From: an uncultured Acidimicrobiaceae bacterium
GTDB lineage: Bacteria > Actinomycetota > Acidimicrobiia > Acidimicrobiales > Ilumatobacteraceae
Length of the DNA stretch: 6,076 nucleotides
Assembly (NCBI GenBank): GCA_903919215.1
Contig: CAIXHI010000093.1
Location: 1 to 6,076 of the forward strand
Reading direction: 5' to 3'
Positions 1 to 5,069 of the stretch are shown piece after piece. Numbering within the stretch: position 1 is the stretch's first letter; each line of letters opens with the position of its first letter. Both the position numbers and the translations under genes were made by a program. Under the pieces are notes generated by a model that was not told the origin of the DNA, did not search any database, and saw nothing but the letters and a program-made list of their open reading frames with translations.

Positions 1-389
1 CGACTGCGCAACTGTGAAAGGAGTCGCAGCAGGTGGGCATCGTCGTCGGCGACCACTTCGAACATCAGGTCGTAGCGGCCGGTGGTGGCCACCAGGTACT
101 CCACCTCGTGCATCTCGGCGAGCGCGAGCGCCGTGGCTTCGGCATCACCGGCGACTCGTGCGCCGATCATCGCAACCCGGCGTACGCCCAGCGACAGCGG
201 GTCGGTGACCGCGACGATCTGCATCACTCCGGTGTCGGTGAGGCGCTGCACTCGTTGACGAATGGCGCCCTCGGTGAGCCCGACTTCTGCCGCGATCTTC
301 GTGAACGGCATGCGGCCATCGGCCTGCAGGAGTTCGATGATCGTGCGGTCCTTGTCATCGAGTGTCGTGATGGTGCGCTCGTTGCTCAT
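1..389 (-). CDS. Lrp/AsnC-family transcriptional regulator, 3' end cut by window edge
   Basis: This gene encodes a feast/famine-type DNA-binding regulator that probably senses an amino acid or amine. The frame is open from the ATG at 389 to base 1, giving 129 residues; family members are usually about 150-160, so roughly 25 C-terminal residues are missing. Residues about 8-60 form the AsnC-type winged helix (LDDKDRTIIELLQADGR, then KIAAEVGLTEGAIRQRVQRL as the recognition helix region). Residues about 68-129 are the RAM ligand-binding domain, with the typical G-x-Y-D turn (G104, Y106, D107). The start is well supported: GGAG at 396-399 lies 6 nt upstream, and the ATG overlaps the TGA of the aminotransferase as ATGA, so the two are very likely one mRNA with coupled translation. 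By inference the protein controls that operon through the paired palindromes at 1762-1798. Family assignment is secure; the ligand is unknown. Confidence 0.92.
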   Translation of the reverse strand, partial: MSNERTITTLDDKDRTIIELLQADGRMPFTKIAAEVGLTEGAIRQRVQRLTDTGVMQIVAVTDPLSLGVRRVAMIGARVAGDAEATALALAEMHEVEYLVATTGRYDLMFEVVADDDAHLLRLLSQLRS

Positions 390-1756
390 ACGTTGCTCCG
401 CGCCGCGAACTCGCGGCTGGCATCGCTGAGCGCTCGTCGCAGCACTTGTTCGATGAACACGAACTCCTCTTCGCCTGCGATCAGTGGCGGCGACAACGTG
501 ATCACTGGCTCACCTCGGTCGTCGGCGCGGCAGATCAGGCCGGCGGCGTAGAGCCGTGGTGAGAGGTACCCGCGCAACAGCCACTCGGCCTGCTCGGCGG
601 TGAACACACCGCGAGTGGCCTTGTCGGGTACCAGCTCGATGGCGAGGAAGTAGCCGTCGCCGCGCACATCGCCGACGAGGGGGATGTCGAGCAAACCCTT
701 GATCAGTTGCTTGAAGCGACCTTCGTTGGCGAGCACGTGCCCGCACAGGTCTTCGCGCTCGAACAGATCGAGGTTGGCGTTGGCAACTGCGCAGGACACA
801 GGGTGGGCGCCGAACGTCTGACCCTGCAGGAACGTGTTCGTGTCCTGCAAGAACGGTTCGGCGATGCGGTCGCTGATCATCACGCCGCCGAGCGGGGAAT
901 ACCCGGAGGTGACGCCCTTGGCGAAGGTGATCATGTCGGGCTGGTAGTCGTAGCGCAGACTGCCGAACATGTGTCCGAAGCGACCGAAGGCGGAGATCAC
1001 TTCGTCGCTGACGAGCAACACGTCGTACTCGTCGCAGATTTCGCGGATTCGCCTCCAGTAGCCCTCCGGCGGTGTGAAGGCGCCGCCGGTGTTCTGTACG
1101 GGTTCCATGAACACCGCGGCCACCGAGTCGGGCCCCTCCATCTCGATGCGTAGGGCGAGGTCTTCGGCACAACGCAGCGAGCACCCGTCGAGGTGTTTGC
1201 AGTCGATGCAGCGATAGCAGTACGGCGTCTGCACTTTGATCGCGCCGGGCATCAACGGCTCGAACGGTGTCTTGATCGAGGGCACACCGGTGAGGCTGAG
1301 TGCCCCCAACGAGGTGCCGTGGTAGGCGAGATAGCGGGAGATGACCTTGGTGCGGCTGTGTTGTCCGCGCAGCTTCCAGTACTGGCGCGACAGTTTGATC
1401 GCGGTCTCGACCGCGTCGCCGCCGGTGGGGGTGAGAAACACCCGGTTCAGGTCGCCGGGTGCGTACTCGGCCAGGCGTCGCGCCAGGGTGATCGCCGGTT
1501 CGTGAGCGAAGCTCCACACCGGGAAGTAGGCGAGTGTCGCTGCCTGCTCGCGTGCGGCGTCGGCCAACTCAGCGCGGCCGTGACCGGCCTGCACCGTGAA
1601 CAGCCCGGACAGGCCGTCGAGATAACGGTTGCCGCGGTCGTCCCAGACGTAGCAGCCCTCACCACGGGTGATGATCGGTACCCCGTCGGGGAACGCGCCG
1701 AGGCGGGTGAAATGCATCCACAGATGGCGCTGGGCGTCATCGGAGAGAGAACTCAT
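386..1756 (-). CDS. PLP-dependent class III aminotransferase (omega-amino acid/diamine:pyruvate type)
   Basis: A cytosolic fold-type I PLP enzyme of 456 aa, normal for class III. Visible landmarks are the N-terminal HLWMHFTRLG and PIITRGEG segments; TGGDAVE at 111-117 (phosphate-binding loop); YHG at 145-147 (aromatic residue and His/Gly stacking on PLP); DEV at 251-253, where D251 should bind the pyridine nitrogen; TFAKG with K280 as the Schiff-base lysine; and QTFGAHP at 313-319. The family transfers amino groups from omega-amino acids, polyamines or GABA-like substrates to pyruvate or 2-oxoglutarate; which one applies here is not readable. A cysteine-rich segment (C180, C183, C186, C192, C196) lies before the large-domain core. 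The ATG has GGAG 5 nt upstream (1762-1765). The 3' end overlaps the Lrp-type gene by 4 nt. A catabolic role in amine or amino-acid nitrogen use is inferred from the regulator pairing. Confidence 0.93.
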   Translation of the reverse strand: MSSLSDDAQRHLWMHFTRLGAFPDGVPIITRGEGCYVWDDRGNRYLDGLSGLFTVQAGHGRAELADAAREQAATLAYFPVWSFAHEPAITLARRLAEYAPGDLNRVFLTPTGGDAVETAIKLSRQYWKLRGQHSRTKVISRYLAYHGTSLGALSLTGVPSIKTPFEPLMPGAIKVQTPYCYRCIDCKHLDGCSLRCAEDLALRIEMEGPDSVAAVFMEPVQNTGGAFTPPEGYWRRIREICDEYDVLLVSDEVISAFGRFGHMFGSLRYDYQPDMITFAKGVTSGYSPLGGVMISDRIAEPFLQDTNTFLQGQTFGAHPVSCAVANANLDLFEREDLCGHVLANEGRFKQLIKGLLDIPLVGDVRGDGYFLAIELVPDKATRGVFTAEQAEWLLRGYLSPRLYAAGLICRADDRGEPVITLSPPLIAGEEEFVFIEQVLRRALSDASREFAARSNV

Positions 1757-1761
1757 CGTGG

Positions 1762-1798
1762 CTCCGATTGTCGTAGTGGTGAACTACGACAATCGTAG
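1762..1798 (-). promoter_or_regulatory. Tandem 15-bp palindromes, candidate Lrp/AsnC operator
   Basis: Two copies of one 15-bp dyad lie just upstream of the aminotransferase ATG. Site B, 1784-1798, is a perfect 6-3-6 palindrome, CTACGA-CAA-TCGTAG. Site A, 1762-1776, is CTCCGA-TTG-TCGTAG, matching the reverse complement of site B at 14 of 15 positions. Their centres are 22 bp apart, about two helical turns, which would place two dimers on the same DNA face as in known Lrp regulation. Because the copies are in opposite orientation, they also form one larger inverted repeat with 13-bp perfect arms and a 5-nt spacer (1765-1795). Site B covers a candidate -10 (TACGAT) and site A covers the Shine-Dalgarno sequence, so binding should repress. 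Assignment to the downstream Lrp protein is inference from position and site geometry. Confidence 0.72.
1793..1798 (-). promoter_or_regulatory. Candidate -10 element for the aminotransferase-lrp operon
   Basis: On the minus strand TACGAT fits the TANNNT pattern and lies about 37 nt upstream of the ATG, leaving a leader of about 30 nt. No convincing -35 is visible; the hexamer 17 bp upstream is TCCTGA. The element is wholly inside operator site B. Confidence 0.35.
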
Positions 1799-1815
1799 CC
1801 AGCGAGTGGGTGAAC

Positions 1816-2280
1816 TCAGGAACCCGTGGTGTCGTCGGGGATACCGCAGGTGTCCTTGGAGTACGCCTTGAGGTTGCTCTGGGCAGTCGTGTAGTCGGCG
1901 CTGTCGATCAACGTGTTCAACTCGGTTGCTTCCGGGGCGGTCGACAGCTTGGTGAAGTCGTACTCGTACTTGTCGAAGATCTCGATCATCCTGTCGACGG
2001 TGGCAGTCATCAGGTGTACGTCCTTGGCGATCGATGCCGGCGGGTTCGCATCAAGTGCATGCACTTCGCCCTGCATCGTGGTGAACGCAGCCTTGATGGC
2101 CGTGGCGTCGGTGCCGTTCATCACCGAGTCGAGTTCGTTGGCCTTGGCCTTGTAGCTGGTGATGAGTCCGCAGTACTCCGTATCGGTGCTGCCGCCGGAC
2201 TTCTTGTCGTCGCTGCATGCACCGAGCAGCGCAGCGGCGGCGAACGCGCCGATCAGCAGAGTCGTGGAAATCTTCTTCAT
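1816..2280 (-). CDS. Small secreted lipoprotein of unknown function
   Basis: A 154-aa protein with a clear lipoprotein signal: KK at 2-3, a hydrophobic run from about 6 to 20, and the lipobox LGAC with C22 as the lipidation site. A charged and Ser/Gly linker (SDDKKSGGS) follows. The mature chain is about 133 aa, apparently mostly helical, rich in Ala, Thr and Asp, with only two further cysteines, C37 near the start (EYCGL) and C145 near the end (DTCGIP); these may form a disulfide clamping the helical bundle ends. The ATG at 2280 is preferred because AAGGAG sits 5 nt upstream and the signal peptide begins there; an in-frame GTG at 2310 would add ten unsuitable residues and falls near the expected transcription start. 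The protein should sit on the outer face of the membrane. I do not recognise a named family. It shares a strand with the aminotransferase but is 59 bp upstream with its own promoter, so a functional link is not implied. Confidence 0.8.
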   Translation of the reverse strand: MKKISTTLLIGAFAAAALLGACSDDKKSGGSTDTEYCGLITSYKAKANELDSVMNGTDATAIKAAFTTMQGEVHALDANPPASIAKDVHLMTATVDRMIEIFDKYEYDFTKLSTAPEATELNTLIDSADYTTAQSNLKAYSKDTCGIPDDTTGS

Positions 2281-2301
2281 GGGGTCTCCTTGGGGGAAGG
2301 G

Positions 2302-2327
2302 GGGCCTCACCAGCGTAGATGAGGTCC
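2302..2327 (-). promoter_or_regulatory. Lipoprotein promoter -10 inside an imperfect inverted repeat
   Basis: On the minus strand TACGCT (2312-2317) fits TANNNT and would start transcription near 2305, leaving a leader of about 25 nt that carries the strong AAGGAG ribosome binding site. The -10 is centred in an inverted repeat with arms GGGCCTCA (2302-2309) and TGAGGTCC (2320-2327), 7 of 8 paired, separated by 10 bp. No good -35 is seen. The repeat could be an operator for an unknown regulator, or could be chance in GC-rich DNA. Confidence 0.35.
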
Positions 2328-2369
2328 TCCGCGCTCCGGGTGATTCCGATCGCGAGCTGGGGGCGCGCG

Positions 2370-2375
2370 TAGCGT
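2370..2375 (+). promoter_or_regulatory. Candidate -10 for a leaderless crotonase transcript
   Basis: TAGCGT (TANNNT) ends 6 nt before the ATG at 2382, the spacing expected when transcription starts at or next to the start codon. There is no good Shine-Dalgarno sequence in front of this ATG (only GACGGA directly abutting it), which agrees with leaderless initiation, common in actinobacteria. No clear -35 is visible. Confidence 0.4.
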
Positions 2376-2381
2376 GACGGA

Positions 2382-3167
2382 ATGCCCTCAGCGATCGTCA
2401 CCGCCAGCGCCGACTCTGTTGGCACCATCACGCTCGATCGTCCCTCGAAGCGCAACGCGGTCACCTACGACATGTGGGTCGCGTTGGGTCATGCCTGTCG
2501 CGCTCTCGGCGGCGACCCGATGGTGCGCGTGGTGGTGCTGCGCGGTGCGGGCGACCACTTCTGCGCCGGTGCCGACATCGGTGAACTGCTGGCCGAACGA
2601 CCTGCCCACGTGCCGTCGTTCATGGATGTGAACATGATCGCCGAACACGCGCTGGCGCACCTGGCGAAGCCCACCGTCGCGTTCGTGCAGGGCGACTGCA
2701 TCGGTGGTGGCTGTGCGCTCGCGATCGACTGCGATATCCGCATCGCCGTCGAAGGCTCGCGCTTCGGTATCACCCCCTCGAAGCTGGGCATCGTCTACCC
2801 GCCGGCGTCGCTGGAACGGGTGGTGCGTCTCATCGGCCCGGCCGCCCGACGACTGCTCTACACGGGCGATCTCATCGACGCGCACGAGGCATTGCACCTC
2901 GGCCTTGTCGATGAAGTGCTGCCGGCGGAGCGAGCCGAGGAACGGCTGGCCGAGTTGTGTGCCACGCTCGCGCAGCGTTCGCTGTTGACCCAGGCGGCCA
3001 CCAAAGAGATGATCTCGGCGGTGCTCAGTCACGGTGCCGTGCCCGCCGATCTGGCCGATGCGTGGGCGCGTGAGGTGGCAGTTGCCGCCGACCCGACCGA
3101 AGGTGTCGCCGCCTTCACCGAGCGCCGCGCACCGAGGTTCAGCTGGAACGGCCCCAACCCCACCTAG
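2382..3167 (+). CDS. Enoyl-CoA hydratase/isomerase (crotonase) family protein
   Basis: A 261-aa single-domain crotonase of normal length, expected to act on an acyl-CoA thioester in the cytosol. Features in order: ITLDRPSKRNAV at 16-27 (N-terminal signature); HFCAGADI at 59-66, with the Ala/Gly backbone of the first oxyanion-hole strand; CIGGGCALAIDCDIRIA at 106-122 (second oxyanion-hole helix); RFGITPSKLGIVYP at 127-140; TGDLIDAHEALHLGLVDEV at 161-179; and a C-terminal helix ending EGVAAFTERRAPRF. Aligned by eye to the mammalian hydratase, the two catalytic glutamates are not conserved: the first position (PE-I-x-LG region) is Pro/Ser and the second, before TGD, is Arg. CoA binding is therefore likely, but plain hydratase activity is doubtful; isomerase, hydrolase, decarboxylase or another crotonase chemistry is possible. 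It is the only plus-strand gene, divergent from the lipoprotein and convergent with the XRE-cupin gene. Confidence 0.92.
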   Translation: MPSAIVTASADSVGTITLDRPSKRNAVTYDMWVALGHACRALGGDPMVRVVVLRGAGDHFCAGADIGELLAERPAHVPSFMDVNMIAEHALAHLAKPTVAFVQGDCIGGGCALAIDCDIRIAVEGSRFGITPSKLGIVYPPASLERVVRLIGPAARRLLYTGDLIDAHEALHLGLVDEVLPAERAEERLAELCATLAQRSLLTQAATKEMISAVLSHGAVPADLADAWAREVAVAADPTEGVAAFTERRAPRFSWNGPNPT

Positions 3168-3193
3168 GGCTTCCTGTCACGCTGCACCCTCGG

Positions 3194-3236
3194 ACCCCCG
3201 TGAACGGCGTAGGACATGAACGTGGGTTCGCGGGGT
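3194..3236. terminator. Candidate terminator hairpin between convergent genes
   Basis: In the 89-bp gap between two convergent stop codons, ACCCCCGTGAAC (3194-3205) can pair with GTTCGCGGGGT (3226-3236), giving 11 pairs with one bulged C, one G-U wobble and a loop of about 20 nt. No U-tract follows on either strand. Position favours a bidirectional terminator; sequence support is moderate. Confidence 0.35.
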
Positions 3237-3253
3237 GAGGGGTCGGGTGAGGG
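3232..3253 (+). other. Four-tract G-quadruplex motif
   Basis: The plus strand has GGGG-TGA-GGGG-TC-GGG-TGA-GGG, four runs of at least three G with loops of 3, 2 and 3 nt. It starts inside the 3' arm of the preceding hairpin and ends 3 nt before the XRE-cupin stop codon. It would be in the RNA 3' of the crotonase. Confidence 0.55.
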
Positions 3254-3256
3254 CGG

Positions 3257-3850
3257 TCAGCCGGAGTGAGCACCCTGCCCGCTGCCGGACATCTGCGTCT
3301 CGATGAGCAGTGCCCGCGCTGTGGCCCCTTTGCTGGAGCGGTAGCGGTGGGGGAGGCGTGCCGGGTATGAGAAGAAGTCGCCGGTGTCGAGGCGGCTGAT
3401 GGTGCCGTCGACTTCGACCTCGACCGGTCCAGCCAATACGTACAAGGCTTCGAAGCCCTCGTGTGACCAGGGTTCGAGGAACTCGCGGGACAGGCCGATG
3501 AGCTCGATCACGTGGAATGGAGCATCGCCGGGAAGGAGAAGTCGGCGTAGCGATTCGCCGTCCGTGTCGATCGTGGGAACGTCGGCGCCGGCCGCACGCG
3601 CGAGCGTGGGTTCGGCAGCGACCGACGGGCCACCGAACAGCGCTTGTGGTGTGGTGGAGAGCGCAGTGGCGATGCGGTACAGCGACTCCATCGATGGACG
3701 GGCGCGGCTGTTCTCGATCTGTGAGAGGAACGGCTGCGAGAGGCCGGCCCGCTCGGCGAGTTCGATGAGTGTGAACTCGCCGGCGAGCCGACGTTCGCGG
3801 ATTGCCGTGCCCAGCGACGCCCAGCGATCGGCGTCGGGGGCGAGGGTCAC
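3257..3850 (-). CDS. XRE-family regulator with C-terminal cupin domain
   Basis: A 197-aa one-component regulator. Residues about 11-68 are a Cro/C1-type helix-turn-helix (LGTAIRERRLAGEFTLIELAERAGLSQPFLSQIENSRARPSMESL, then a helix ending LFGG). Residues about 105-186 are a double-stranded beta-helix cupin. In the cupin, the first His of the classical HxH is Trp (W128), while H130, E134 and, in motif 2 (GDFFSYPARLPH), H168 are kept, so a metal or small-ligand pocket is still possible. The GTG at 3850 is chosen because its GTGA overlaps the TGA of the upstream monooxygenase by 4 nt; the frame stays open far upstream, but that part is shadow sequence within the monooxygenase gene. No Shine-Dalgarno sequence precedes the GTG, which fits coupled re-initiation. 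Proteins of this architecture usually sense a small molecule and control a neighbouring catabolic gene; the palindrome at 5049-5069 is the likely target (inference). Confidence 0.9.
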   Translation of the reverse strand: MTLAPDADRWASLGTAIRERRLAGEFTLIELAERAGLSQPFLSQIENSRARPSMESLYRIATALSTTPQALFGGPSVAAEPTLARAAGADVPTIDTDGESLRRLLLPGDAPFHVIELIGLSREFLEPWSHEGFEALYVLAGPVEVEVDGTISRLDTGDFFSYPARLPHRYRSSKGATARALLIETQMSGSGQGAHSG

Positions 3851-5007
3851 TTGACCAGCGGCATCACTTCGGTGATGAAGCGTTCCATTTGCTCCACCGC
3901 TTTGCTGTACGGGTCGCCCACGAGGTGCGGAAAGAGCGTGAGATACTCGACGCCCATGAGGTCGCGCAAGTACTGCACATGCTCGGCCACCTCTTCTGGG
4001 GTGCCGACCAGAATGGTGCGCTGGGCCATCGACTCCTCCAGCGTAGGAATCAGACCGGGCTTCGCCGGCTTGCCGTCCTCGCCCATGTAGCCGCGGCTCC
4101 AGCCGTACGGCCCCAGGAACTTCCAGAACTCGTCGTGGCCGTTGCGGGCTGTACGCATCGCCTCTTCGTGGGTGTCTTCGATCCGCACGCTGACGACGAG
4201 CATCCGCTTGTCGCCTCGGCCGAGTCCGCTTCCATGGTGCTGCTCGTGCAGTTCGCCATAGCGGTCCCACATACGCTTGATGAACGACGGGTGTTGGTTC
4301 CAGAACACCGCGCCGTGGTCGACGATCGGCACGTATTCCACCGTGGGCGGGCTGGTGACGGCCTGCCAGATCTCGTACGGGTAGATCGGGCGCGGAACGA
4401 GGGTGAGTTCCTTCACGGTCGTCCCGCGATCGGGGATACCTGGGACTGGGATCTGGAAGTACTTGCCGTCGAAGGAGAATTTCTCTTGCGTGAGCGATCG
4501 GCGGATGATCTCCATCGACTCCTCGAAGTACTCACGGTTCTTCAGGTCGTCAGCGGCCTGGTCGGGGTTGTCGAGCGAGCCGATGGAGATGTGCTGATCG
4601 TTGAGGTGCAGGATCTCGCGTGGGACAGTGCCGCGCCCCACCCCGAGGATGCCGCGTCCGCCGGAGAGGTTGTGCATGGTGGCGAAGTCTTCGGCCAGAC
4701 GCAACGGGTTCCATTGGGGCACCACGTTGAACATCGCTCCGAGGCGGATGTTCTTGGTGCGGGCAGCGATCCAGGCCGAAATCAGGATCCCGTTGGGGAT
4801 GACTTCGTAACCCTCGTACTGGAAGTGGTGCTCGGTGGTCCAGAAGCTGTCGAAGCCGAGCCGGTCGGCCTCCACGGCCGCATCGATGTACTTCAGCGTC
4901 GCGTCCCAGCATGCGGCGTTGTCGAAGTTGCGGTCCATCGGGTTGGGCAGACCTGCACCCGCATCTGGCATCTCGACGCCACCGAAGAAGAACGCTCCCA
5001 GTTTCAT
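3847..5007 (-). CDS. Luciferase-like (LLM class) flavin-dependent oxidoreductase
   Basis: A 386-aa TIM-barrel monooxygenase of the bacterial luciferase superfamily, using reduced FMN or F420; the cofactor cannot be decided by eye. Landmarks: KLGAFFFGG at 2-10 (first barrel strand); ADRLGFDSFWTTEHHF at 47-62, with the family EHH signature; IRLGAMFNVVPQWNPLRLAEDFATM at 87-111; GRGILGVGRG at 117-126; the insertion around EYFEESMEII and FDGKYFQIP; and GTPEEVAEHVQYLRDLMGVEYLTLFP at 335-360. The ATG at 5007 is preferred over the GTG at 5013: GGGAG ends 5 nt before the ATG but directly abuts the GTG. The gene is first in a two-gene operon, its TGA overlapping the XRE-cupin GTG. Substrate unknown; oxygenation or desaturation of a small organic compound is the family expectation. 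Confidence 0.94.
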   Translation of the reverse strand: MKLGAFFFGGVEMPDAGAGLPNPMDRNFDNAACWDATLKYIDAAVEADRLGFDSFWTTEHHFQYEGYEVIPNGILISAWIAARTKNIRLGAMFNVVPQWNPLRLAEDFATMHNLSGGRGILGVGRGTVPREILHLNDQHISIGSLDNPDQAADDLKNREYFEESMEIIRRSLTQEKFSFDGKYFQIPVPGIPDRGTTVKELTLVPRPIYPYEIWQAVTSPPTVEYVPIVDHGAVFWNQHPSFIKRMWDRYGELHEQHHGSGLGRGDKRMLVVSVRIEDTHEEAMRTARNGHDEFWKFLGPYGWSRGYMGEDGKPAKPGLIPTLEESMAQRTILVGTPEEVAEHVQYLRDLMGVEYLTLFPHLVGDPYSKAVEQMERFITEVMPLVK

Positions 5008-5036
5008 GTGCACTCCCTGCTTGTCTCGTGTCTCAA

Positions 5037-5065
5037 CGAACGTAGCAGGATATTGATGCTGTCAA
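5037..5065 (-). promoter_or_regulatory. Promoter of the LLM-XRE operon
   Basis: On the minus strand there is a perfect consensus -35 TTGACA (5060-5065) and, 15 bp further, TACGTT (5039-5044) preceded by TGC, giving an extended -10 (TGnTANNNT). The short 15-bp spacer could be offset by the extended -10. The expected start is near 5032, with a leader of about 25 nt before the ATG at 5007. Confidence 0.6.
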
Positions 5066-5069
5066 TATC
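5049..5069 (-). promoter_or_regulatory. Perfect 8-5-8 palindrome, candidate operator of the LLM operon
   Basis: GATATTGA and TCAATATC are exact inverted repeats around a 5-bp spacer (TGCTG). The site covers the whole -35 box of the LLM promoter and runs into the stop codon of the MFS gene. It is AT-rich in otherwise GC-rich DNA. A dimeric repressor here would block RNA polymerase; the co-transcribed XRE-cupin protein is the simplest candidate (inference). It lacks a U-tract and has a short stem, so a terminator for the MFS gene is less likely. Confidence 0.65.

Noticed and set aside
33..551. A 172-codon plus-strand frame over the Lrp gene and aminotransferase end
   Set aside because: Antisense shadow; both minus-strand genes here have strong family motifs.
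510..1517. A 335-codon minus-strand frame inside the aminotransferase
   Set aside because: It is an out-of-frame reading of the aminotransferase gene, with the extreme Arg content typical of such shadows.
1193..1798. A 201-codon plus-strand frame opposite the aminotransferase
   Set aside because: Antisense shadow with no recognisable motif.
2292..2304. GGGGG-AA-GGGGGG run as a G-quadruplex
   Set aside because: There are only two separated G-runs, so it does not meet the four-tract pattern. It is the complement of a C-rich stretch in the lipoprotein leader.
3851..4270. Upstream extension of the XRE-cupin frame to an ATG at 4270, giving 337 aa
   Set aside because: The extra part is Arg/Pro-rich out-of-frame translation of the LLM gene, with no domain before the HTH. 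The GTG at 3850 with GTGA overlap is the better start.
5008..5013. GTG at 5013 as the LLM start, two residues earlier
   Set aside because: The GGGAG box directly abuts this GTG, while it is 5 nt from the ATG at 5007.
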